A DNA stretch of 64,000 bases, taken from assembly GCF_000003195.3 (NCBI RefSeq), contig NC_012879.2:22602844-22666843 (forward strand), written 5' to 3'. Position numbers and translations under genes: made by a program. The stretch comes from Sorghum bicolor (Eukaryota; Streptophyta; Magnoliopsida; Poales; Poaceae). Shown piece after piece: positions 1 to 9,870 of this stretch. The notes under the pieces are model-generated. The model ran no database searches, was not told the origin of the DNA, and saw only the letters and a program-made list of their open reading frames with translations. Position 1 is the stretch's first letter. Each line of letters begins with the position of its first letter.

Positions 1-115
1 AAGTTGTGTATATAAAAAGTTTAGATCTTGATGATATCTAACAACTTGGTATTCAAAATTTTTTCATTTTAAGTAATTTAGTTTGTCATTTGACCAAGTT
101 TGACCAAAACCCGTC
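1..115. repeat. Direct repeat copy 1 inside CACTA-1
   Basis: This block begins AAGTTGTGTATATAAAAAG and recurs nearly unchanged at 678-792. A more diverged version lies around 176-275. The copies start 677 bp apart, so an internal duplication of the element is likely. AT-rich, no coding potential. Confidence 0.85.
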
Positions 116-677
116 TTGGATTTTATAGAAATGTGCTCAGGATTGGCTCAAAATTATGCAAATGGAAAAATGGACAGTACATAAAATATAGATCTTGACG
201 ATCTCTAACAACTTTGTATTCAAAATTTTTTCATTTGAAGTCATCAAATGGGCCATTTGATCAAGTTTGACCAAAGTCAAAGCATTGGTTTTTACAAAAA
301 CACCCTTTGACAGAACTCTAGATTGTCCCAAATGGAAAAGTCATGAATACAAAGTTTGTTACACTCATCAATTTCTACATTTTGTCTAATGGTCAACTTT
401 TCATTTGGAAAAGTTTGAACCACTGAATTTTAAATTTTCAGAGAAATCATAGCCACGCAGCGGTTTCGGAACCCTAGATGGTCTCGAATGGAAAAGTCAT
501 GAATACCAATATTGTTCCACTCATCAAAATCTACATTTCATATATAGACCATTTTTGCATTTGACAGTTTTGGGAAGGTGTAGTTGAAAATCCACAATTG
601 ACACATATAGTTTCATATAGTTTGTGTGAGATTCAAGAATTGGTGGGTATTGTTAACTTAAACTTTCTCATATGGAA

Positions 678-792
678 AAGTTGTGTATATAAAAAGTTTA
701 GATCATGATGATATCTAACAACTTGGTATTCAAAATTTTTTCATTTTAAGTAATTTAGTTTGTCATTTGACCAAGTTTGACCAAAACCCGTC
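678..792. repeat. Direct repeat copy 2 inside CACTA-1
   Basis: Second copy of the 115-bp block at 1-115, with only scattered differences. The stretch between the copies (116-677) has related AT-rich motifs such as TCATTTGGAAAAGT and no gene. Confidence 0.85.
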
Positions 793-830
793 ATTGAACT
801 CCTTTCGTCGGCTCATATATAAGCAAATGT

Positions 831-1016
831 CTAGAAATAACTCACATTACGATCCGGACACTTGTAGAATATACGACCCTTGTTTACTACCTCTTTCGAC
901 ACTTTGTACTCCATCACAATCTTCTACCCACACTTGCCACAAGTAATGAGAGGGAGTTCCGGCCGGTATCGCTTTTGAACCCGTTGAGAGACCGAAGACC
1001 CGGTCACGGTTGCCAT
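831..1016 (-). pseudogene. GRF-type zinc-finger gene fragment carried by CACTA-1
   Basis: Read on the minus strand from an ATG at 1016, the frame gives about 60 codons. They contain a C-x2-C pair (CGKCG) followed by KGRIFYKCP, the pattern of plant GRF zinc fingers (two cysteines, then GR-x-FY-x-C). One in-frame stop falls directly after CGKCG. The last codons include GTGAGT, which looks like a splice donor, so this may be a first exon. GRF-finger genes commonly occur in grass CACTA elements, but whether this is an element gene or a captured host exon cannot be told here. Lengths and the stop indicate a non-functional copy. Confidence 0.55.
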
Positions 1017-1592
1017 CTACTATCCATACTCAATTTTGAAACAATTATAAATTTCACATTTGCTAGTAAACATGTATGATTAAAGAAGAACCTAATAATA
1101 TCCTTTATTTGTCTATTTACTTCAACAAATCTTCTCAATTATACAATGGACATTATGTAGTAATAAAAATAAATCAAGTGATATTAACAAACCAATTAAT
1201 TTGAACTATCCTACTTTCTAAGATCATAAAAAGATACTATAATTTATTCTTGCAAACTACATTAAAAATAGGTCAACCATGAAATATGATATATATACAT
1301 ATATATATATATATGGATACTAATTCATGTGAATGATTCAAAATAACAAAGTGGATTTGAGCTAAAAATAATGGGAACATCACAAGGCAAAAACAACATG
1401 AAAAAGACAAAAAAGACAAAAGTTAGTCACCTCCAAGCACGAAGAAACGATGACGGAGTCGAAGAAGATCAACGATGGGCGTCGGAGATGAAGAACAAAT
1501 GAAGAACAAGGAAGAAGAAGCTCCAAGAACAACAATGGTGCTCTCGGTTTCAAATGGGCAGAGGGGAGGAGAAGGTGGGCCAATAAACCAGA
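1017..1592. other. CACTA-1 interior without a recognisable gene
   Basis: AT-rich sequence with a short TA microsatellite near 1290-1315, then a more GC-balanced stretch (1380-1592). Short open frames occur on both strands, but none resembles a known protein. Confidence 0.5.
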
Positions 1593-1840
1593 GCTTTAGA
1601 ACCGGTTCAGGGAAAAAACCGGTGCTAAAGGGTCACCCTTTAGCACCGGTTTGTGTTACAAACCGGTGCTAAAGGCTTTGCCTCGGCCCGTGGCACTGGC
1701 CGGTGCTAAAGGGGTCCCTTTAGCACCGGTTGGTAACGCGAACCGGTGCTAAAGGGTCCCTGCCCCGACAGCACCTGTCAGTAGCCGTTGGGCAGGACCC
1801 TTTAGCACTGGTTCGTGTTACGAACCGGTGTTAAAGGGGC
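1593..1840. repeat. Subterminal palindromes (TTTAGCACCGGT type)
   Basis: Three near-perfect palindromes, each about 39 bp, lie at 1637-1675, 1717-1755 and 1799-1836, with partial units before them. Each reads CCTTTAGCACCGGTT, a short centre, then AACCGGTGCTAAAGG. This is the subterminal repeat array of a well-known grass CACTA group, where such repeats are presumed binding sites for the accessory transposition protein. The array is adjacent to the terminus at 1917. Confidence 0.85.
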
Positions 1841-1928
1841 CTTTAACCCCGGGCCGCAAAAAGGCCGAGGTTTTTGACCATTTTGGGCATCGACCAATGC
1901 CTCATTCTGTAGTAGTGTTTGTATCAAT

Positions 1929-2774
1929 TCACACTTCTTGATTGATCATGTGAATATCATTATCATCATCAACTTGCACTGGCCTTATGTCACCTACATC
2001 CGTGTTCTTCATTGCATTTGCCAATTGATCTCCTCTCACATCATCAAGATTTTGAGCTTCACTTTGAGATCCCTCCGTTTCATCAAACTCAACATCATGA
2101 ACTTCTTCTAATGTGCCACTTGCCAAGTTGCAAACCCTATAAGCCTTGCTTGTGTTGGAATAACCAAGTAAGAACCATTTATCACATTTCTTCTCAAACT
2201 TGCTCAATCTAGTGCTTTTCTTGAGAATGTAGCATTTACATCCAAACACTCTAAAGTATGCAATGTTGGGCTTTCTTCCATTCAAAAGCTCATATGGTGT
2301 CTTCCCAGGCTTTCCATGGCAATAGAGACGGTTGCTACAATAGCAAGCCATGTTGATAGCTTCACTCCAAAATGAATGTCTAACATTGTATTCACTAAGC
2401 ATTGATCTAGCCATATCAATCAAGGTTCTATTCTTTCTTTCAACTACACCATTGGATTGAGGAGTGTATGTTGGAGAAAATTGATGTCCAATGCCAAGAT
2501 CATCACACAATTCTTCAATTCTTGTGTTCTTGAATTCACTACCATTGTCACTTCTAATCTTCTTGATAGTGGTTTCAAACTCATTTTGCACCCTCTTGAC
2601 AAAAGACTTGAATAGATTACAAACATCACTCTTGTCATAGAGGAAGAACACCCAAGTGTATCTAGTGTAGTCATCAACTATCACAAATCCATACTTGTTG
2701 CCACCAATGCTAGTATATGTTGTTGGCCCAAATAAATCCATGTGCAATAGCTCAAATGCCTTTGATGTGCTCAT
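1929..2774 (-). pseudogene. Sirevirus-like Copia integrase core (pol fragment)
   Basis: The frame of 281 residues is the integrase core that joins cDNA to the genome. The catalytic triad is complete: D13 in LHMDLFGP, D76 in RSDNGSEF and E112 in NGVVERKN, with the typical D-35-E spacing. Downstream are the conserved SFWSEAINMACY and FRVFGCKCY segments. The frame ends in TGA twelve bases before CACTA-1, so RT and RNase H are not attached. An in-frame TAA (2775-2777) separates it from the upstream zinc finger and protease. The apparent start methionine is therefore only the first ATG after that stop, not a genuine start. The active site looks intact but the gene is dead. Confidence 0.9.
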
Positions 2775-3681
2775 TTAACTTTTCTTAGGATGTGCATTTC
2801 CAACTTGCTTTTCGGCTTGACAAGCACTACAAGGTTTATCCTTCTCAAAGGTGACATCCTTCAAGCCTCTAACTAAGTCATGCCTCAATAGTTTGTTCAA
2901 TTGTTTCATTCCAACATGACCAAGCCTTCTATGCCTCAACCAACCCAAACTTGATTTGCTAATTAGGCAAGATGTCAATTGAGTGTCACTATCATTGAAA
3001 TCAACCAAGTATAAGCTACCATTCCTAAATCCTTTGAATATCAAGTTTGATCCACAAACAGTAACCACTTCAACATCATCACTACCAAAGATGCACTTGA
3101 AACCAAGGTCACAAAGTTGTGCAATTGACAAGAGATTGAAATCAAGGCTCTCAACTAGCAACACATTTGATATGCTCATGTCATTTGAGATAGCAATTTT
3201 ACCAAGCCCTATGACCTTGCCTTTCTTGTTGTTTCCAAAAGTGATAGAATCAAAGCCACCATTTTGATTTGTATCAGTTGATTTGAACATACAAGACTCC
3301 CCAGTCATATGTTGAGTGCACCCACTATCAAGCACCCAATGCCTTCCTCCAGCTTTATAATTGACCTACCAGACAAGATCAATTCTTTTTAGGTACCCAA
3401 ACTTGATTGGGTCCTCCAAGGTTAGCAACTAAGCTCTTTGGTACCCAAATGGCTTTCTTCTTTGAGCCCATAGAAAGAATTCTTTTTAGCCCGATGAACT
3501 TAGCATGAACACCTTTTGTATCCTTGGTAAGAACATAGAAAGAATTAAACTTAATTGAGGATACATTAGCTTAGGGTTTCTTGTTCATGCATTGCTGCTC
3601 TAGGTGACCAACATGCTTGCAAGCTTTGCAATACCGGCCATTGTTCTTCACAAAACTAGTCATGTGAGGAGCAAAGGCGGC
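2775..3681 (-). pseudogene. Sirevirus-like protease and GAG-pre-integrase segment, plus second zinc knuckle
   Basis: Going leftward from the Gypsy-1 junction at 3681, the frame first carries a second CCHC knuckle (C-x2-C-x4-H-x4-C, about 3589-3634). It then hits a TAA and a frame change. From 3335 it resumes with the retropepsin active site DSGCTQHMTG (D3 of the 186-codon frame). Next comes the GAG-pre-integrase domain with LGHVGMKQLNKLLRH and the CSACQAEK cysteine pair of the integrase HHCC finger. The frame stops at TAA 2775-2777, then continues in the same register as the integrase core. The protease motif itself is intact. The combination of two stops and one frameshift marks an old, non-functional copy. 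Confidence 0.85.
3677..3681. repeat. Target site duplication of Gypsy-1 (left copy)
   Basis: GCGGC here is repeated exactly at 25235-25239, and the LTR termini TG and CA lie directly inside. The Copia reading frame is continuous across the two copies, which confirms the insertion point. Confidence 0.95.
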
Positions 3682-3736
3682 TGTTGGGTATTCTTAACAT
3701 CATTACCAAAAGTAGACTTAGTTTTCTAATTCTGAT

Positions 3737-3753
3737 AACGGCGCCAAAAATGC
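3737..3753 (-). promoter_or_regulatory. Fossil primer-binding-site core inside the Gypsy-1 left LTR
   Basis: The 17-mer AACGGCGCCAAAAATGC is identical to the real primer-binding region of the same element (21585-21601). It lies about 55 bp inside the LTR end. The same 17-mer is also in the right LTR at 21658-21674. Confidence 0.75.
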
Positions 3754-4880
3754 CAAACCTATCCCTCATGCCACTTAAGCCAAGTTGTCATCCCCAGCAT
3801 GACATGAAAGACGCAGTATTGAAATATGCAATTGCTTATCTAAATAAATAATGAATGGGATCTGCAAGCGCATAGATTAATACCGATGTAGCATTTTAAC
3901 CGGGAAGTATTCCAGGTATCGTTATTTATATTTTTACCACTGGGAAGGGATTAGTAACCATCAATGTTGATTATAGAATGGAATATAAGATTGAGTATCT
4001 ATCATTGCATATATAATCGAGAACATTTATCTAACTCTTTCATACAGGGATAAGTGTCACATAAAGGATATATAGAGTAATGAATAGTGACAACGATAAT
4101 TAATCTGATAAGCATAACTTAGCCACATAATAAATATGATAAGCACCTCAATTAGATATTCTAGCAAGTCATTAGCATGAAATTAGAACGAACTACAAGA
4201 ATATTTCCTAAGTTATTCTCAACTATACAGTCTAGCATTATCATAGTTAGTGCAAGTATACTTAGCAATCATTGTAAGACAAGATTATGCCCATGCATAG
4301 TGATATTAGCAAGGAATATGAGAAACATCGTAATCACTCCCCTGTAATAATGTTGCTCTGCCAGCTCAATACACGAGAGGGGGACTATATAAGAATCAAT
4401 GAAGCTGTCACTATCACGAACTACCCCACGATCTGGCATATTGGGTACAATCGCAGATAAATACGGTATAAGCACCACTCCTACACAATATCTATCATTT
4501 ACCCATGGATCCGATGGATAAACGCTATACGATCCTAAACATGTATATAATTCCAATCTAACTAAGCCAATTATATAACCATGATAAACTAAGAACAATA
4601 TAATCTTGAATATAAACAAGTAGTGCAAAGTCATAAGCAATATATTGAAGTAGAACAAAGTGATATTCATAATATTGAAGAATAAAGATGAACAATTAGA
4701 AGAACAATTAGAGAATTACCAAGAATCCTCTTGACAGATCCGGAAACCAATCGAAGATTGACTCCTTCTAGTTCTAATCCTATGTAGCTATGCTAATCTA
4801 GATATCTAATTGATGTGGTGGCTCTAGGCTTGATCAGAGGCTTCTTCTCCCTTGATGAATAATGAATTAGGGTTGGGAGG

Positions 4881-6377
4881 TGTTGACGGTCCTTAAGTAC
4901 TAAAATTAATAATCAAATAAACATGGAAAAGGATCAATATGCAACAAACATCTAGAATTAGGGTTTTATCTGACAGAATTCCACGAGCTTTGGTGTTTAT
5001 CTATTTCTGCAGGGGGTTATCAGAGAATATGGAGAGAAGGCCCGCATTCCATGTTTACAATGAGATAATTACATGCCGCGCAATTTTCCTCAATCTAGAA
5101 GAGTCTAGAAGCCACGGGAACGAACGAGAACACGATCGGGCTCGGGGGCAGAGCGCCCGCCCACCCCCCTTGGGCGCCCGCCCTGGCCAGGAGTTGGATG
5201 AGGACTCTGTTTCGGGACTAAACTCCACCGACCTAAAGGATCAATCTAAACCATACAATCAATGTCGGTTTGATCTGACGGCCAAAATTTACTTGAAAGG
5301 ACTATAAAACCAAGGCATCTCCACCCCTGGAGGAGAGAGGAGAAGAGAAGAAATCATTATTCAGAGGTAGCCATCAAAGTTAGGGTTTAGAGCTTCTCTC
5401 CCACAGAGAATTAGAATTAGCTACTCCCTAATCCTTCAAGTTTAGAGGTTTGATTAGATAGCAATTAGAGAAGTAGAGCACTACACTCTGGATTCGGATC
5501 TTCGGTAATAAAGATTGGTATTATTCATTTCTTTCTCTAATACTTTGTTCTAATTGCATTATGTCTTTATTTATTATGCTCTTAGTTTGCTCTAGTTCTA
5601 TATTTGATATAGTTATGGTTGATAATGAGTTTATGTATAAGTTTGCAAAGCGCTTAGCTCTTGACGCGAGGGAGTTAGGTGATAGATCACATGTGAGCGT
5701 CGTGCTTAGATGTTATTTATCTGCAAATGTATCCTATTGGCCGGGTCGTGTGGTAGTTCACGATAGTGACAGCTTCGTTGATTCTTATATAGTCCACCCT
5801 CCATTGATAGGACAGGCAGTATTGCGGAGTAAGTCTTGCGATGTTCTGATTTACTTTAGCAATGTTCCTTATACATGAATGAAGAGTCTTTTATGCTATA
5901 TATGATCTTGTAGATAACTAGAGTAGATTATGACTTAGTAGATAGTAGATAACTTAGAATCCATTCTCTAGCTAATCCGACATCACCTACATATATGAGG
6001 AGTAGTCTATTTTCTAATCGCTGTGTTATTTACCCTTGAACTTATAATTCATTATTATTATCTTTATGGTTTACCCCCTGCCAAAGTAAGTGACTGTGTG
6101 ATGAGTTTCTCATTAGTAATCATGTTCTTACAAGTTTATCTCTAGTCTATGCCTTGATGGTTTTTGCCCTTATCTTTCTCTTAAGCAAAATTATAAATAA
6201 CGATACCTGGAATACTTATCCTGGTGAAATGCTACAATGAGGTGTTTTATCTGTGCGCTTGCGGATAGAATAGATTATTTTCTAGAGAGCCTCCATATTT
6301 ATAAATACCTTTGTACACTCTGGCACCATGCTGGGGATGACAACCTAGTATCTAAGTGGTGTTAGCTAGTTTCAACA
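4881..6377 (+). repeat. Solo LTR of the Gypsy-2 family, inverted relative to its host
   Basis: A single 1,497-bp LTR starts TGTTGACGGTCCTTAAG and ends TTTCAACA, flanked by perfect GGAGG duplications (4876-4880 and 6378-6382). Its reverse complement matches the Gypsy-2 LTRs at 30781-32289 and 50522-51982 along its length, including the CCAACATGGTGCCAGAGTG-like start and the GGGCGGGCGCCC-type blocks. Internal sequence, primer site and partner LTR are absent, so it is the product of LTR-LTR recombination. It lies in the Gypsy-1 LTR in the opposite orientation. The open frames within it are not genes. Confidence 0.93.
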
Positions 6378-6840
6378 GGAGGCTCTCTCCTCTATGGGCC
6401 AGGGGGTCTAGTATTATAATCCCTCCAAGTGAATATGGGCCGTTGGATCAAACCAACATTGATTGAACGGTTATCCTTGATCCTTTAGGTCGGTGGAGCT
6501 TAATCCCGAAAGAGAGTTCTGATTGGACTCTGAAGGGGGGTGGGCGCCCTGGTCCTCAGGGCGGGCGCCTTGGGCCAGGCCCCGTTCGGCCTCCGCTTCG
6601 TTTCTGTGGCTTCTGGAGTCTTCTAGATGTAAGATAATTGCGCAGCACGTTAATATCTCTATGTAATCCCAACGTGTGGGCCTTTCTTCCGTATTTCCAG
6701 ATAACCCCCTGCAGAAATAGACAAATACAAAAACTTGTGGAATTCTATCAGATAAAACCCTAAGCATGGATGTCGATTTCATTTGGATCCTTTTCTTTGT
6801 TTATTTGATAATTAAATTTGATACTTAAGGACCGTCAACA

Positions 6841-6856
6841 AATCCCCCAAGCTTAC
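6841..6856 (-). promoter_or_regulatory. Polypurine tract of Gypsy-1
   Basis: Next to the 3' LTR the minus strand reads AAGCTTGGGGGATT, the plus-strand DNA primer of the element. Gypsy-2 has the equivalent tract at 32290-32304. Confidence 0.8.
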
Positions 6857-8430
6857 CTCTTGCTCGTCCCTGAGCAAGGATAGACTCAGTGATGGATCAT
6901 AAGTTGTTGCAATATCTTTAAAAAATTGACGGTACATATGCTTTTAAATGAGGTCTCATCTTTGAGTTAGAGTAAACTGTCAAGACTTAATACTTACTTA
7001 CTTTACCTTTCATCATGGGACTTGTAACCGTCACTTCTGTCTTGAGTAGTTAAAAGATAGAACGGTCTAGTCAAGTGCCATGTCTCTTATTCTTGATCAG
7101 CTATAGCTCTGGAGTTTTTGCAGATTTTCAAATAAAACTCAGAGATTCCTTGTGTGACTCTCTTAGATATCTCTTTTGTAGTATTTCTGGATCCTTACCA
7201 AGGCAGTAATGGTATATGCCTTCTCTCAAAATATGTGGTATTTGTGGTATAAGGCACAGTGACATTGCCTTCTCTCTCATCCTACTCTAATAAGGCTTTT
7301 GATATCTGGAGCTCATAGGTGGGAGATAAAGTATACATACTCACAAGACATTTATTGTATAGTCAAACCATGGATCCAAAGAAACAAATCAATAAGCCAA
7401 ATCAAGATGTGCATGTGTGGCGAATGGTATATGGTGATGATGGTGATAACAATAGTGAAATTCTAATTCTACTTTTGCTCTTTGAGGGGATACATACCTT
7501 CCTTGCTCTTTGAAACTTTGTGAGGAGAATGAGATGCTCTCTCTTTTTCTTTTTCTTTTCTCTCAGGTGGGTATTCTGTACCCCTAATTCTACTGTCGGA
7601 CACTTGTCCATTTTTACCTCACGTCTCACTTTTTCTTTTCTTTCGAGGTTCCGGGCACTTGCCCCTTTTTTTTTCCTCGTATCTTCTCCTTTTTTTAAAG
7701 AGCACTCATCTCATGAGATAATGTAGCAAGTGGTAGTAACCAAGATAACTTGAGCATTTATTTCACAGGGGAAAAATAGAAATGTTTTTGCTATTCTCTC
7801 CGGATTAGGAGTAGAATATTTTTGGGTGGTTCTGGAGATGGAAATGGGTGGATATATGTGGATGCGTACTTCCGAAGTAGAAGCAGCATGTGTGAGTGGA
7901 CGTGCAAGTGAATCTTGATTTAACCACATGACAAGCTCCTAAGGGTCTACACAGCTTGACCACACTCAATGCTCATAAGTAGTAAAAAGTAAATGTGTGG
8001 CTCAAAGTCTAGCAAGCATGTATATATGGCTGTGGTAGGAATTTAAACTCTCATCATACAGGAACTCATCATGTGTTATTTTAAAGATTTTCAAAGATAA
8101 AATTCTCCAGAATTCTAGCGTCTCTAAGACGAGATAAATAGCAGCTCAACCTTCACATATCGTATCCGTTAACCACTTAGACTTCAGATCAAGTTTTCTT
8201 CCCACAAGTTTAGGTTTAGAGCAAGCTTTAAATTATAACAGTTATGTCTAAACTTGAGAGAAAACTAAAATTTTAAAAATTAGGCAGAGCAACTATTCAT
8301 CATATCCATGCTAGAGTTTCATTATTTAAGATTCAGTTTAGCATAGCCACTTTCTTTATTACTAAGCAAAAGATATATATATATATATGCATAAAATCTT
8401 TATTTGCTTTCCCATAGTTATGTATTTTAA
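6857..8430 (-). other. Gypsy-1 non-coding interior upstream of the 3' LTR
   Basis: No protein is recognisable. The segment 7560-7680 contains CCCCTAATTCTACTGTCGG and GGGCACTTGCCCC blocks. These recur in Gypsy-2 at 32860-33030, so this is a conserved non-coding part of the Athila-like family. Short frames here are low-complexity T-rich or A-rich translations. The Helitron insertion ends this stretch. Confidence 0.7.
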
Positions 8431-8462
8431 CTAGGTAGCGTGCCCGTGCGTTGCTACGGGAT
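8431..8462 (-). terminator. Helitron 3' terminal hairpin and CTAG end
   Basis: Minus strand: a five-base stem CCCGT/ACGGG with an 8-base loop, then CACGCTAC and the terminal CTAG. This is the rolling-circle stop signal typical of plant Helitrons. Confidence 0.8.
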
Positions 8463-8623
8463 AGCTAACATTTTTTATTAAAAATACACGTATCGGACAA
8501 TAAGATAATAATATTATAATAAAACTTAAATACCAGCTATAAAGTGATATTTATCTTAAAGAAGCAAAGTTTCTAAAACTAAAACATAGTCACAGAGAGC
8601 ACGATGTTATAAGCTCACAAATT

Positions 8624-9290
8624 CTACTTTATAGACATTTCCGTGATACGACCAAGATAATGTTTAATATCGGCAGGAAGAAATCTTCGATATCCATTTT
8701 CTTTGTGCGCTAGTAAATCCACAAATAAGTTCCGCCGCATCTCCATACCATCCTGTCACAGATTTAAGTATATATATATAGTGTCGCATGGATAATACTA
8801 CGTTTTTATGAAAAAACTTTTATAAAAACTGAGACAAAGTGTTATACTCACGGTATAAATGTGTGTGGCTTGTGGTCTATTCCATGCAGACATATACTGT
8901 AGGATGAGAAATCCACTTAAGTACATGTGTCAAGATTCACGATCAGCAATATATAGAAATAGTTAAACCATATGTATTTGTTATTGTAAGCGACGGTGAT
9001 TTTGAGTTATTTATCCATCTATGTCCTCTGCAATGTTTTCTGCCCGTTTAAATTTCCATTTGAAAACATCCTCATCCCATCCAGGAATATGTTTATTTAC
9101 TGCGGCCGTGTAGTTGTAGCTAAATCCAAGAGTGTATTTGGCATACATAAGCGCTGGTGTGTCTTTACACCACTCTTCAATAGGTTTAGGGTCAATCATA
9201 ATAAGCATTTTTTCTTGCTGATCGAAAACATAAAGCATATATTTTCGAAAGGATAGCCATGGCAAAAGAAACTGCAAACACACTAACGAT
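8624..9290 (-). pseudogene. Captured Ulp1 (C48)-like protease gene fragment in three exon-like pieces
   Basis: Minus strand, same sense as the Helitron. Exon-like piece one (about 9290-9011) reads YMLYVFDQQEKMLIMIDPKP and later NKHIPGWDEDVFKWK, matching the layout of plant Ulp1-like proteins just before the active-site cysteine. Piece two (8915-8852) reads GFLILQYMSAWN and ends at a GTGAGT donor. Piece three (8752-8624) follows a CAG acceptor, reads MRRNLFVDLLAHKEN, and ends at TAG. The protease N-terminal half is missing, and the expected catalytic Cys next to GFLILQYM is not seen in the retained exon. It could derive from a host gene or from a CACTA-borne Ulp1-like gene. Confidence 0.6.
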
Positions 9291-9542
9291 TAGAATAGTC
9301 TATAGGAAACAATCAATAAAATGCTGAGTAAAGGGCTTACGTAGTTATAATGGTTTGCACATAGATAATTTTTCCGCACACAGATAATTTTTTAATTAAT
9401 CTAGACTTAGCTTTATATTAATTATTTGCTTATTCTTAGTCTTAAACAATGCAATAATTAAAAACGTAAATTGATTGGTATTTGCACCACAAAAGAAAAA
9501 AATATTTGACTCATTTAGTTTTGGCCTGCGGGAGCACAAATC

Positions 9543-9865
9543 TTAGTCACGCAGGCCATCTGGGCATAACCAGGTCGTAGGCCGTTCACTCCTCCCCCGC
9601 TGGCCCAGCTGAAGCCACCAGAAATTTGTGGCCGTCCGATCCGATCCTATGGTCTGCCTTCTTCTCCGGACGATCAAAAACAGCGTTGTGGTCGTATCCC
9701 CAAACCCTAGCCTCATTCTCACCCGACGCACACACAGCAAACAGCCGCCGCTCTTCATGGCCCCAACGCCGGTGCCGTAGCATGCGCCACGGAGAAGGTG
9801 AGGGCGCTGCTGCACCACCCTCGCCGGTGTTCACGCGCAGCGAGCACCCTGGGCAGTGTGCGCGC
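9543..9865 (-). other. GC-rich Helitron segment of unknown origin
   Basis: A GC-rich stretch with overlapping open frames on both strands of 85-93 codons, cut at 9866 by the element A insertion. The composition resembles a 5' UTR or first exon of a grass gene, but none of the frames resembles a protein I know. It lies upstream, in Helitron sense, of the Ulp1-like exons and might be a second captured fragment. Confidence 0.35.
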
Positions 9866-9870
9866 ACAGT

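Larger units (their letters stand above)
1..1917. mobile_element. CACTA-1: one end of a CACTA (En/Spm) transposon
   Basis: The right end is the inverted terminus at 1903-1917, which reads CACTACTACAGAATG on the minus strand. Next to it are dense TTTAGCACCGG-type subterminal palindromes, as CACTA elements have. It interrupts the pol gene of the Sirevirus-like Copia element that resumes at 1918. The bases after it (TTT, 1918-1920) could be one copy of the usual 3-bp target duplication. The other end lies left of the window. Inside are long direct repeats and a GRF-type zinc-finger fragment. No transposase is visible, so this is probably a non-autonomous copy, but the missing part could hold one. 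Confidence 0.8.
3682..6840 (-). repeat. Gypsy-1 left (3') LTR, interrupted by a solo LTR
   Basis: Starts TGTTGGGTATTC and ends CCGTCAACA, matching the ends of the right LTR at 21603-25234. Removing the solo LTR and its duplicated pentamer leaves about 1.66 kb. Short open frames inside have no known counterpart and are not genes. Confidence 0.9.

Noticed and set aside
2775..2777. In-frame TAA between protease/zinc finger and integrase as a possible programmed readthrough site
   Set aside because: Other stops and a frameshift lie upstream in the same pol region, so decay is the simpler reading.
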